From: Semisulcospira habei
Taxonomy: Eukaryota; Mollusca; Gastropoda; Semisulcospiridae
NCBI GenBank assembly: GCA_036245525.1
Contig: BTPG01000006.1
Span: 94,768,072-94,832,071 of the forward strand
Direction: 5' to 3'
DNA length: 64,000 bases
Shown here: piece after piece, positions 40,495 through 50,412 of the stretch
Numbering within the stretch: position 1 is the stretch's first letter
How the letters are laid out: each line of letters starts with the position of its first letter
Notes under the pieces: model-generated
What the model was told of the DNA's origin: nothing
Seen by the model: the letters and a program-made list of their open reading frames with translations, nothing else
Databases searched by the model: none
Program-made: the position numbers and the translations under genes

Positions 40495-40697
40495 AAGAAC
40501 TAAACTGAGGTATGACGGGTATTTTCGCACCGGATGGGAAGAAGGGGAGGCTATTCTGGCGGGGGCCTATTCTATGGCGCCCCACTCCTGCCAACGATAC
40601 CGTATACGGACACAACCAAATTTGGCTAAAATTAGGCTAGCTAAGAACCATTCCCCTAAGTGTAATACCATCGGTAATGTGTTTTGAGAAAACAAAT
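40495..40697. repeat. DIRS-2 5' terminal inverted repeat
   Basis: From AACTGAGGTATGACGGG to GTGTTTTGAGAAAACAAAT this is the reverse complement of parts of the left terminus. It ends in the core GTAATACCATCGGTAA (40662-40677). It should contain the promoter for minus-strand transcription, though no TATA box was singled out. Confidence 0.85.
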
Positions 40698-40738
40698 ACC
40701 TAACCCCACCCAAGTCCCCCAGGGCAGACCCGGGTGGG
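40698..40738 (-). mobile_element. SINE-like retroposon, copy 2, second part
   Basis: ACCTAACCCCACCCAAGTCC to GGGTGGGG completes the repeat interrupted at 33775. It is followed by the second copy of the target duplication (40739-40752). Confidence 0.85.
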
Positions 40739-42812
40739 GCGTCGGCGATCAAGAGGGGTAGCTGCTGCACCAGAGGGGAGCCAACCTTGGTCTTGGACGA
40801 GCCAGCGAAAAAGTCCGCGAGCTGAGGAGTCGTCAGGCTGACGGTGGAGAGGCCGCGGTCAGAGCACCAGGCACAAAGCACGCCACTTTCCCTCGTAGAC
40901 ACGTCTGGTAGAAGGTCTGCGGGCTGAAGCGATAGCGTCCGCAGTCGCACTCGAGAAGCCTCCAGCAGAGAGAGCTTGCCGCACAATCGCCAGGCGTGTA
41001 GGAGAAGTCACTCGGGGCAGGGGTGGAAGAGCGGCTGTCGGCGCTGCTCGAGCATCGTGCGGAGGGTGGGAAGAGGGAGGGTGAGCCCGTGGCGAGACTG
41101 AGAAGGTCGAAGTCCACGATGCGGTCCAGGAGAACGGCCACCAGGAGAAGGACTGCGTTGCATCCCCGGAGGCTGAGCAGGACTTGAGGACCAGGACCAC
41201 CGGAGGGTAGGTGTAAGCGACCAGTCTGTCCCAAGGGATCGAAGCGCATCGACTGCCCAGGCCAGGGGTCGGGAAACGGGGAGATGAAGAGGGGAAGCCG
41301 GAGGCTCCACTTCGTGGCGAACAGAACAAGGGGTGGGGTGGGGGGGGGGGGGTCTCCCAACGAGCGCAGAACCAGCGAAGGATGTCCCAGCGTAGGGCGC
41401 AATCCGTGTGAAGAAGCTGCCTCCGTCGCAAGAGGTAGGCTGCCAGGACGAACAGGTGACCTGGAGTTTGACGGGCTGGGAGGGAGAAGTCCTGCAGTGT
41501 TGATTCTAGGATTTCAGAAAAGTGAGCCCAAAGGGTCCCTCTAATCAAAAAAGGGAGCCTCTCAAGGTGTAAAAGGGAGGCCCTCAAATCGCGTTGCACT
41601 GCTTACTTTAAAACGACATATATACACACATTCATACATACAGTGGTGTCCGCTTAACACGAATTTCTGAGGACACGGAAAATCACTTCGTGTTAACCGT
41701 ATTTCGTGTTAACTAATATGGCCTCAAAATTGATCACGGCCCTCAAGGAGAAAGTGTGTAAGACGTGTGCGTGAATGAGTACCAGGTTAAAAGTGCACGA
41801 CATTATCGTACTTTCTATGCATACCTTCAGCTCGCTAGGAAAACACAAGGAAACGTGTACAGCTCGAGTATTTAATGTATATCCATCAGGTAAAATCCAT
41901 ACTAAGTTACAATCTTCAGGTAAAAGCAACACAGGCTGAAGTACAATCCCGCATCGGTAAAGGGTTGTGTTGGTACACGAATGATACAACATGAATACAG
42001 TACAGAAATGCTAGCCAATGAGAAGACAGATTACAACAGCCGAAGGCTATTCAGCCAATCACAGACTAGAGTTCGCTCTGATCTGTCATGTGTACTTCCA
42101 CAGCGCGAGAGCGACACGTGAATTGGTTTTCTGTGAATGGAATCTGTGTTCATGTTAAACAGGTGAATAATAGTGAAATTGCCCTGGCTTGACTCAGGCC
42201 ACACTGCACCAAGACGCTCGAGCAGGCTTTTACGCAGCAGCGGTGCGGCCGCGCTGGTCGTGCAAAAAAGCGTCCAGTTTCTTTTTTCTGCGATTCTTCG
42301 GCCGCGCTATCAGTGTTTTTTTGCGATTTGGAGCATAATATTGCGAGAAATCGCGCAAAACGCGCTCTAGAATCAACACTGTCACTGTCCTCGCACCAGC
42401 GAAGGGGGCGATAGAGGAGTAAGCAGAGGTCGGGAGAGCGGGTTCCTCCTACGTCTGGAGGCAAGCCACGAATGAGGGGTTGTCGGAAGGACAAGGAGGT
42501 CCTGAGTCCAAAGATCGTATTGCCAAGCGCCGAGGGCCTGCCGACTGCAACCAGTCCCAGCGGGTTGAAGTGCCGCGAAGTCAGGTTCGCGGGCCAGCGG
42601 CCGGCCGACGAGCGAAAATTCGGAAGAAGGAGAGCGCCCCAACCGTCGAGACCGGCAACGACGCAGCGAGAGACAGGCAGTGGCGGGGTCAGGGGGAATC
42701 CGGGAGCCGAGCCAAGAATGTCCGTCCAGCGAAGCCGATGGGCCGCAGCACAGGAGAGATCGGCACCAGGGTAGAGAGATCGCCGGAGGACGGCCTCCAG
42801 AGGCGGAGTACA
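40739..42812 (-). pseudogene. DIRS-3 RT/RNase H to recombinase remnant
   Basis: On the minus strand this resumes where 33434 ended. It runs from RNase H near 42800 (CVVAGLDGWGALLLPNF, then GTRSPDLCLLLYRPLRWCED near 42440) through the DLFA-type module (41340-41100) to recombinase RRPSTRRVYEGKWRALC and TTPQLADFF (40960-40800). Frames shift repeatedly. A DNA transposon at 41495-42381 splits the RNase H region, and the piece ends at 42812 where Polinton A was inserted. Confidence 0.8.
41495..42381. mobile_element. hAT-like non-autonomous DNA transposon, 887 bp
   Basis: Terminal inverted repeats CAGTGTTGATTCTAG (41495-41509) and CTAGAATCAACACTG (42367-42381). It interrupts the RNase H frame of DIRS-3 between RWCED and the ARQTPGHLFVLA segment. 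The flanks share AGGAC with mismatches beyond, fitting a decayed 8-bp duplication. Internal CTTCGTGTTAACCGTATTTC / CGTGTTAAC repeats lie at 41684-41712. The ends resemble hAT termini, and no transposase is present. Confidence 0.6.
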
Positions 42813-42982
42813 AGAGAAAGTATATAGGAGAATACAACCCCACCCATTTAAGAAACAATTGATTTATTTAATCCTTTCCGTAAATAAACAAACGCACTTG
42901 ACCAAATACATTTAACAGATTTATCTGCCCAGTCAGGTCCCCCAACCCCTTGGAAACAAAAGGCTAGTTAAAATATCTTATA

Positions 42983-44555
42983 AAAGAGAGAGCCCTGCGA
43001 CACCTATGTCAGTAATACCGTATCGATACTTCTAAATCAGGGTAAATTACATACGTAATTACGCTAATGACACCTATGTCAGTAATACCGTATCGATAGT
43101 TTTAAATCAGGGTAAATTACATAGGCTACTTTTCAGAATTTCCAATCTCCCGTTATCCCAATTCTCAGTGCAAAGAATGTATCTGATTCACCGCATAATG
43201 CCCTCTTAACAAACTGCATAATACACCTCCCCCCTCCCCTTAAAACGTCACCACCCACCTACCTCCGCACTCAGCCATACAATGTCACAATAAACAATAG
43301 ACAAGCACGCGGCGACAGTGAGCTGATTCACTACTAAACAAACTGCGTAATACACCCCCTTCCCCCTTAAACGTCACCACCCTCCGCACTCATCCATACA
43401 ATTTCACAATAGACAATGCGCCGATTCACTTCTAAACAAACTGACCTACTTTCACAGTCCACCATACAATTGACATGGCCACACAATCGACAGTGCGCAC
43501 CAGGAAATATATATATAACCTCAGACTAGTAAACAGCCACCTTCGTTCAAGCGCGTTATGATTGGACCTGTTCTGAAAAATATGCACCGAACTTGTCTCG
43601 GTATGCACCCTACTTGAGTCAATATGTACGAGACCAAACACAATAATCATAAATGAATTTTAAATTTTTTTTAATATGTACCAGACCCTACACAATATTC
43701 ATACAGGAATTTATAATTTTTTTAAATATGTACCAGACCCTATGGTTTTCTTTCATATATTCAAATAGCCAGTGGCTTCACACACCCACAATGTGGGCGG
43801 GGGAAAAAACCCACTCTATGTATAAACACCATGAAGTCTTCACAGACACAGAGCCAAAATGAGTTTGCAACCTGTTGGAAAACAGAGAAAGCTTTAAGAT
43901 AAGGCCCTTCTTGTGAGTAGACTAAAGGGTATTTAGTGTTGACTTCTGCGCAGGCCAGCCCTAACAGGACTTGTGACACATGCACTCATGCTAGCCTACT
44001 CACCCGTAACTCAAAGCCGCCTCCTATTGGCACGTCAATCTCAGTCGCGTCTGCGCGGCCCCCATAACCCGCCCGTCAGTCACTGAGGGCCGTCCATATG
44101 ATTACACCCGAACTAACCACGGCCTGCGCATGAGGCATAAATTCTCATGAGCTGCTGCACTGAGTCGCAGGGCTTCGCATGAAAATCTATGCCTCATGCT
44201 AGCCTACTACCCGTAACTCAGTCAACGCCTCCCGCACGTCAATCTCGCATCTGCTGTGCATGAGGCAATAGATTTCTCTGTCCCACCCAAGGCATAACCC
44301 GCTCAGGGCCTCAGGGCCAGTCATGATCACGGCCTCGGTGCTGTGGACGAACGAACTATGTTAGGCTAGTTTTGCCTGAAAGATTTTACAGTCGTCTGTG
44401 TAGTCATTTTGAAAATGATGTGTTGAATGCAAGATGTGTTTTGCTAGGAAGGATTTATGTGTTTTGTTAAGAAACATCTTGTAAACCAAAAGATAAGTTT
44501 TGTTTTAATCATATTGCAGACGGTTACTTGTATTAAAATTATATTTTGTATTAAA
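42983..44555. repeat. Non-coding left region of Polinton A with direct repeats
   Basis: GACACCTATGTCAGTAATAC and flanking sequence occur twice (about 43000 and 43068, unit about 68 bp). AAACTGCATAATACACC and AAACTGCGTAATACACC units recur around 43210 and 43340. TATGTACCAGACCCTA occurs at 43675 and 43728. GCTAGCCTACT-CACCCGTAACTC is duplicated near 43991 and 44197. No open frame is convincing. This replaces the simple-repeat terminal region found in Polinton B. Confidence 0.6.
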
Positions 44556-45161
44556 ATGGACTTAATGACGCACGATTCACATTGCGGCCTATTTTGTGGC
44601 GCCACTTCGTGTGGGAAGACTGAATTTGTTCTTAACCTCTTACAAACAAGATACCTTCATCATTTCGAAAACATTGTAATATTTTGTCCAACAATCAAAC
44701 ACAACAAAGCTTATCACAACCGTTTATTCATTTGGACTGACAACAACATATACTTAGTCGACCCTGAGAAAAAACTGAATGATTACCTGCTATATTTTTA
44801 CAAGCAATTTGAAGGACAGCCAACATTGTTCATAGTTGATGACTGTTCTGCAGAAAAAGACATTGTCAAGAAGAGAAACACTCTAGCAGAACTTGCCTTC
44901 AGTGGCAGACATGCAAACATAAGTGTATGGATTCTCACTCAGAAATATAATGCTGTACTGAAAGATTTTCGAGAACAGTTAAAGTTTATCTGTTTGTTTT
45001 ACTGTAAGGACCGTGACAGCTTTGAAGACTGTCTCAGAGAGAACGATGTCATTCCAAATAAGCAAGAACGGGATGATGTAAAAAATAAACTGAAATCAAC
45101 TAAGCATCTAAAGCTCATTTTGAAGACAGATCAACCCACTGGATATGGGTTAGTAAATTAA
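44556..45161 (+). CDS. Polinton A packaging ATPase (FtsK/HerA-type)
   Basis: The start at 44556 gives MDLMTHDSHCGLFCGATSCG, the same start as the Polinton B copy. An upstream ATG at 44457 in the same frame is not supported by that copy. Walker A is GATSCGKT and Walker B LFIVDD, about 75 residues apart, a size and layout typical of Polinton/virophage genome-packaging ATPases. It would drive DNA into capsids. The frame is intact and nearly identical to the minus-strand gene at 61084-61689. Confidence 0.88.
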   Translation: MDLMTHDSHCGLFCGATSCGKTEFVLNLLQTRYLHHFENIVIFCPTIKHNKAYHNRLFIWTDNNIYLVDPEKKLNDYLLYFYKQFEGQPTLFIVDDCSAEKDIVKKRNTLAELAFSGRHANISVWILTQKYNAVLKDFREQLKFICLFYCKDRDSFEDCLRENDVIPNKQERDDVKNKLKSTKHLKLILKTDQPTGYGLVN

Positions 45162-45188
45162 TTTATCTTTTTGGTTTGTCTATAAAAA

Positions 45189-45584
45189 ATGACAGACAGA
45201 CAAGAAAATCAAAATTGGCCTATTGGTAAATTCATAGATATTACATCGAGTTTTAGGGGTTTTATGCTTATTAGTGACTTAAAAACACAAGTTAGACACC
45301 CTTTTTCATCACTTCCAACACCAATGAAAATATATATGACATATAGTTTTTATCTTGGATATTCTAATACTTTTCCATGTTATAATAATAGGACAAATGA
45401 TTTTTTAGTTTATGATGCTAAATCTGACTGGTTTAAGATTATGTGTTTACAAATATACCATCAAATAAAAAAAGAAAATAAAAATGTTAAATTTATTACT
45501 GTTAATAAAACAATATTACACATGCAAAAGATTGAACATGATACAACAGAAGACATATCTATGAAGTGGCTTATTAGTTGGTAA
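45189..45584 (+). CDS. Polinton A conserved 131-residue protein (unknown)
   Basis: The ORF follows the ATPase by 27 nt, and its ATG is preceded by TCTATAAAAA. It has no membrane segment or recognised motif. Visible features are FRGFMLISDLKTQVRHPF, MTYSFYLGYSNTFPCYNN and a Lys/Asn-rich helix. The same gene lies in the same order in Polinton B but is frameshifted there, so this is the better reference copy. It is conserved between ATPase and polymerase genes; the role is unknown. Confidence 0.75.
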   Translation: MTDRQENQNWPIGKFIDITSSFRGFMLISDLKTQVRHPFSSLPTPMKIYMTYSFYLGYSNTFPCYNNRTNDFLVYDAKSDWFKIMCLQIYHQIKKENKNVKFITVNKTILHMQKIEHDTTEDISMKWLISW

Positions 45585-45677
45585 TTAATTTTGTCTATTA
45601 TATAGATTTTAGTCAATAAAGTGCCATTTTTCATTATATAATTTTCTATTTATTTTTTTGTCGGACAAATAAAAAAG

Positions 45678-46707
45678 ATGGACAACCATCAAAGATTAAG
45701 AAACGTGTTTCACACAACTGACTTACCTATATCTAATATTTACAATGTCTATGAATCAATAGAAAGATCTTTTTTAGTCATACAAAATAACCTTCTTTCT
45801 GATAGTGTAAAGATTCAGATTGTTGCAAAAATAGAATTTGCCAGAGATGTTGGTGAAGTTATTGTAACGTATATCTCGACAAGGCAGCACACAGTTAATT
45901 CGAGAAGAGAACTAGAGAAAGTGTTTAGAGAAAGATTGTTACCAGACTTCCATGAAGCAATTGACAGAGCAGAAATGCAAGGGTCTGGCTGGCATGAAGG
46001 CCTTGTACATGAACTACAACTAAAGCAGTCAAGATATCATCCTATTTTAGGCAAATCATGGATACCACTACCAAAAGAGGTTGTAGACAAAAAGGGTGTG
46101 GTCAATATTCAGAACAATGATAATTTCTGTTTTATGTGGTGTGTACTTGCCAAACTGCATTTTGTAAAAACAAAACCTGAACGTGTATCTAACTATACCA
46201 ATTTTATAAATGAACTCAACTTCAGTGGCATTGAGTTCCCTGTTAAAATAGAGGACATAGACTTGTTTGAAAAACTAAATCCTGGTATATCTGTAAATGT
46301 GTTTGTGTGGGAAAATGAATCTGAGAATAAGTTACAGCCAATTAGAGTATCTCCAATTGCCCCAACCTATGGGCAGTCAGAAGATAAACATGTTGATATG
46401 TTACTAATAAGCTCTGGTGATAACTTTCACTACACAATTATTAGGAGTATGTCACGACTAATTCATAATCATGTATCAAAACACAATGGCAAACAGGAAA
46501 TATGTAAAAGATGCTTACAAAGGTTCTCCTGTATAAAAGTGGCACATAAGCATACCCAGCACTGTAGGTCGGCTGATGACATTCAAACAATACTTAGGTA
46601 TCCAGATCCTGGCAGCAAGGTTTATTTCAAGAACTATGTTAATCAACAAAAGCTGCCATTTGTAGTATACGCAGATTTTGAATCACTCGTCGTTCCATAT
46701 GAAGGTC
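45678..46707 (+). pseudogene. Polinton A DNA polymerase B, truncated after 343 residues
   Basis: Identical in layout to the N-terminus of the Polinton B polymerase: CKRCLQRFS zinc-binding Cys, then FVVYADFESLVVPYEG with the Exo I D-x-E. The frame then runs into the terminal repeat of Polinton B (next residues QRKYIGEYN come from the repeat). The rest of the polymerase is missing. Insertion of B broke it. Confidence 0.88.
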
Positions 46708-47680
46708 AGAGAAAGTATATAGGAGAATACAACGACACCCATTTAAGAAACAATTGATTTATTTAATCCTTTCCGTAAATAAACAAACGCACTTGACCAA
46801 ATTCATTTAACAGATTTATCTGCCCAGTCAGGTCCCCCAACCCCTTGGAAACAAAAGGCTAGTTAAAATATCTTCCCGAGAAATACACACCACCCACCCA
46901 CCCCCCCACACACACACACCCCCACACCCCACCACTCAATGCTGTCAGAGTTGGCCTTCCTGAGAAATAGTGTCTACTTCCTGTTCATACCACCATTGTA
47001 AACAATAGTCTTCTATGTCCAAATAGTGTCTCTCTCTCTCTCTCTCTCTCTGCACACACAAAACAAATTAGCATTCCTTTTTGTGTCAACGCTTCAATGT
47101 ATGTCACTAAACCACTATGTCATTTTTCTTACTCTGGGGCAAACCAAAAATATAGAACAAATCTCTAATATAGGTTATTTCGTAAATGAAACGTCCAACG
47201 TGAAAAATTGTGTGGAGGAAAATTTATCTGTGAAAAGTTTTCACTTCACACATCGTGACTGCTGCGACGCACACGGACATTGCGCTGTTGAACAATCGGC
47301 CTTTGTGCTCAAGACTGTCGCGTGATGAAACCGAATTCCTGTTGGGTGCAGTTATTGCCGTCATAACCTGTAGGTAGAGACAGCTGTTGTGTAGTCATGT
47401 GAGTTTACAAGATTGCATCTATTTACTCACAACCAGAAAGTTGGGCTTGAAAATTGGTTGTGAAACGGTTTCCTGTTTTCGCTCCAGCGGGTGACATTTC
47501 TGAACAATAGGTCTTTATGCTTAAGCTATTGCGTAGTCACTGTCGCGTGATGCATTTAAATTGAAAGACAAAACCCAATAACTCTAATCCCAGTGATAGA
47601 CCTAAATGATTCAAGTTACTAGTACACCCCTCCCTGTTTTTACGAGTGTTTTTAGATCACTCGAGGTGAAAATTGGGAAT
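46708..47680. repeat. Polinton B left terminal inverted repeat
   Basis: From AGAGAAAGTATATAGGAG onward, with a C-rich microsatellite (46890-46935) and a short (CT)n run (47030-47051). It pairs with 62030-63039 at high identity for the first 780 bp and more loosely to AGATCACTCGAGG near 47665. The first 40 bp contain AACGACACCC, where the right end and Polinton A have AACCCCACCC. Confidence 0.85.
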
Positions 47681-47862
47681 GTTGAAATCGGTAGTGAAAC
47701 TGTTACCTCAGTGAAACGACGCCTTTTATTTTCAGTTTAGTCCGTGTTTCAGCACAAGCGCGACGTGCCTACTAATACGTTCGGATTTTATAGTGATTTC
47801 GGTATTCAAAATGGGCTGTGAAGGATTAAAACCAAAACAACTTAAAAGCTAAGTGAATACTT

Positions 47863-49146
47863 TTAATATATGTGACTACTTAGCCTGCTCTCAGAGATGT
47901 TTAGTTGCGCATCATAAATCAGATACAAATATATATTGATTGCTTCAGATTTTTCTGTTTTTTTCTGTATTTGAATTGAGATTCCGTCACTACCGTTTTC
48001 GATAATACGGCCAGAACCATGAAGGAAATTGTCGTCCGTAGAACGTAGATCTAGCCACAGTGCGTACTTGTCTGTCAGGTATTCACCGATTCTTACGTCA
48101 TACAGATGCAGATCTTTGCACGCAATATTTGCTGATTTTTCTCTAAGTCTTCCCCCAGCAAAATACTTTGTGATCTCATCATAGTGCTGATATCCCATCA
48201 TTCCAGACGCAAAAATTTGATTAGGTCGGCCTTCGATTGTGCAGGATAAATGTGTAATTTTCGGATTATAGAATTTTTCTGAATCTCCTTGGTAAGGACT
48301 TTTTGGTTCAACAAATAACATAAGAACACCTTTTAGTGACCTAGCAGGCGTGTTTAGGTTTATACTCCAAATTTGGTCGCTCTTGTCTTTGGGTAATAAA
48401 CTGTGTCTAATCACTCGATCATAATAAATTGGAAGTCTTGACTGGTACTGATTTTGAATGAGTCTAGCTAGTTCAGTATGCGTGACAATCTCATATTCCA
48501 AGGAAATGTTAGAGATCTTATATGATGCATTGAGATCCGTTGATTTGATAACTTTGGAGTAATCATTGAAGGTTAGTTCAAAACTCAGGCGGTCATTTAG
48601 TGCCCCTTGGTAATAAGGCGAATGTCCTGTTAGGATTTCAAATTCGAGTGGAATGCAAAACCTATTTCCATATGTTTCGGCCACAATAACGTCCTTGCCT
48701 TCTGTGGTTGTTTTGTCTGATGCATTTATTCGAATTTTCATAATGCTATCTGACTGTATGCCTTGGTAAATACGATCTTCTCGTTCTTCTCTTGTAAGCC
48801 ACAAATCCGTGTAGCAGTAGAACACATCAGCATCGTCAAGACTAAACACTTCCTGTCCTTCAAGTTTAACTTTAATATTCTTAATAATTGCTCTACCTAG
48901 ATTGTTAACTAGTGTTCTTTTGTCATCTGCGTCCGATGAAAGTTCAATATTAAAAGCAAGGCGAGCAGTACCAGGAACAATAACGTCACTGGGGCCTAGG
49001 TTTGGAAACTTGACAGTAAGAGTCTGGTTTTGGTCTATAGTACTAGGATTGTTTGTGATGACAATTGATTGTCTAACTGCTTTAACACCGAAAGGTTCAC
49101 GTAGTTTTCTGTGTGGGTCTAACTTTGATCCGTAGGACTGTGTCAT
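47863..49146 (-). CDS. Polinton B probable major capsid protein (double jelly-roll)
   Basis: The start at 49146 follows the motif ATAATAAAAATG shared with the minor capsid candidate. An in-frame ATG 15 nt upstream is less likely. The 427-residue product is rich in beta-strand-like segments: ITNNPSTIDQNQTLTVKFPN, TARLAFNIELS, IIKNIKVKLEGQEVFSL, RLSFELTFNDYSK and LPIYYDRVIRHSLLP. The pattern and lack of membrane segments fit the major capsid protein of Polintons, but the fold was not computed. It would build the icosahedral shell of a virion-like particle. Confidence 0.72.
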   Translation of the reverse strand: MTQSYGSKLDPHRKLREPFGVKAVRQSIVITNNPSTIDQNQTLTVKFPNLGPSDVIVPGTARLAFNIELSSDADDKRTLVNNLGRAIIKNIKVKLEGQEVFSLDDADVFYCYTDLWLTREEREDRIYQGIQSDSIMKIRINASDKTTTEGKDVIVAETYGNRFCIPLEFEILTGHSPYYQGALNDRLSFELTFNDYSKVIKSTDLNASYKISNISLEYEIVTHTELARLIQNQYQSRLPIYYDRVIRHSLLPKDKSDQIWSINLNTPARSLKGVLMLFVEPKSPYQGDSEKFYNPKITHLSCTIEGRPNQIFASGMMGYQHYDEITKYFAGGRLREKSANIACKDLHLYDVRIGEYLTDKYALWLDLRSTDDNFLHGSGRIIENGSDGISIQIQKKTEKSEAINIYLYLIYDAQLNISESRLSSHIY

Positions 49147-49188
49147 TTTTATTATGCACAATAAAAAAAAATTAAATTAATAAAAACA

Positions 49189-50412
49189 ATGGCCGCGGGA
49201 GGATTTAATCATGAAGATTTTGAAATGGGTGACACGTATGATTTTGGTAATACAACAGATATGGCAGATATGACTGGTACAAGAAATATTTACAGTTTAC
49301 GTCACGAACTTTTAGAAACCAAAGTGAACTCATTTTATGATCATGTTGGTGGCCGCCCAGACAACATATACCCTAACCAGTTTGAACTTGATGGCAAGGG
49401 TCATTTATATTTAAATACTGTTGACAAAGGAAAAGTACTATTGACTAACAAAAAAGACCCTAGTAGGTTTAGGGCTTTAAGTACAATAAAAAATGAAGGT
49501 GGTGTTAGTGCCTTGCGTCAACTTGGTATTGGTGGGTCTCCTATCACGCCAAGACTGGTTAGTGTGCTTCAAGACACGCAAACAAAGTTACCAACAGGGC
49601 AAGAAATTGAAATGGCACCAATAACAAGCCTACCAGAAATAGCAAACACAGTGATACAAGAAACCTCATTTACTGAAGGACAAATAAATGACGCTTTGAA
49701 AACAATAGATGATCCACCTTTGTCAATGCGGGAGATTATAGGGTTGGATAAATCACTGCAGACAATAAGAGGTGAGATGGTTAATAATCTTGCCAAACTG
49801 GGAGAGCTTGATAAACACATAGAACGTGAAAAAGAGAAACTGGCTACCGCAGACAATGGGAATCTTGACACAGAAATGAAAGAAAGAATCCAACACAGAT
49901 TAAATGATTTGCAGATAGAAAGATCAGCGAGGTTAGAAGCGATTAGTATCGGGAGGGAAAAACTGAAAACACAGGTCAACAGGATTAGAGAAACTATTAA
50001 AAAAATACTTCACGAAGACACTACTCTGGCTGAGAGACTTAAAACACTTTTCAGAGAACAGGGTATCACAATTGCCAGTTTAATTACAGCTCTGGGGTTT
50101 ATTATCAGTACAGTTGTGTTGGCTGTAACGGGTGGTGGTTCTCCACCTCCAGCACCACCAACCCCAGCCCCCACAGATCCAAAAGATTTACAGTCATGGG
50201 TAAAAAAACAGTTGTCACACATATCAGACTTGCTTAAGAAATTGGCTCTGAAAGCAGTAGACTCGTTACCTGGCATTTTAGGCACGGTTGTCAATTGGTT
50301 GATTAGTACAGCGGCAAAGGCAGTAGGGTTTATGGCGGAGCATGTTTGGATCTTTTTGGTGACAGTAGGAGGGTTAATGATAGGTTATTTAATGAAACAG
50401 GTAAAGAAGTAA
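49189..50412 (+). CDS. Polinton B conserved membrane protein (407 residues)
   Basis: Divergent from the capsid gene, from a 42-nt A-rich spacer. Residues about 175-290 form a long charged coiled coil (LDKHIEREKEKLATADNG, MKERIQHRLNDLQIERSARL). These are followed by a hydrophobic segment GITIASLITALGFIISTVVL, a proline-rich linker SPPPAPPTPAPTDP and a second hydrophobic segment HVWIFLVTVGGLMIGYLM near the C-terminus. A role in virion structure or membrane is plausible by position only. Its end overlaps the convergent gene by 24 nt. Confidence 0.75.
   Translation: MAAGGFNHEDFEMGDTYDFGNTTDMADMTGTRNIYSLRHELLETKVNSFYDHVGGRPDNIYPNQFELDGKGHLYLNTVDKGKVLLTNKKDPSRFRALSTIKNEGGVSALRQLGIGGSPITPRLVSVLQDTQTKLPTGQEIEMAPITSLPEIANTVIQETSFTEGQINDALKTIDDPPLSMREIIGLDKSLQTIRGEMVNNLAKLGELDKHIEREKEKLATADNGNLDTEMKERIQHRLNDLQIERSARLEAISIGREKLKTQVNRIRETIKKILHEDTTLAERLKTLFREQGITIASLITALGFIISTVVLAVTGGGSPPPAPPTPAPTDPKDLQSWVKKQLSHISDLLKKLALKAVDSLPGILGTVVNWLISTAAKAVGFMAEHVWIFLVTVGGLMIGYLMKQVKK

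Larger units (their letters stand above)
33776..40697 (-). mobile_element. Intact-looking DIRS retrotransposon (DIRS-2), 6.9 kb
   Basis: Both boundaries are set by comparison with uninterrupted SINE copies, which read AACTAAAAAATACCTAACC. DIRS-2 sits exactly between AAAAAAT and ACCTAACC, with no target duplication beyond at most 3-4 ambiguous nt. The left end has 53-nt perfect inverted arms (33776-33828 and 34038-34090). The right end repeats, inverted, the left segment from TTACCGATGGTATTAC through TCAGTTTAG (about 170 bp, no visible difference). Three long frames are open: ORF1, RT-RNase H and tyrosine recombinase. Identical terminal repeats and open frames point to a recent, possibly autonomous copy. 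Confidence 0.93.
42813..46707 (+). mobile_element. Polinton A, left part
   Basis: Starts with terminal repeat AGAGAAAGTATATAGGAG after GTACA (42808-42812), which is repeated at 63040-63044 beyond the far end of the complex. The first 168 bp match the outer ends of Polinton B. Then come about 1.5 kb of non-coding DNA with direct repeats, a packaging ATPase, a 131-residue protein and the start of DNA polymerase B on the plus strand. The piece ends abruptly at 46707, where the terminal repeat of Polinton B begins. Confidence 0.85.

Noticed and set aside
44457..44555. N-terminal extension of the Polinton A ATPase
   Set aside because: The extension is not present in the Polinton B copy and includes low-complexity residues; the downstream ATG at 44556 matches both copies.
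46757..46890. Short C-terminal fusion product of Polinton A polymerase
   Set aside because: The extra residues come from chance reading into the terminal repeat of Polinton B; not a designed fusion.
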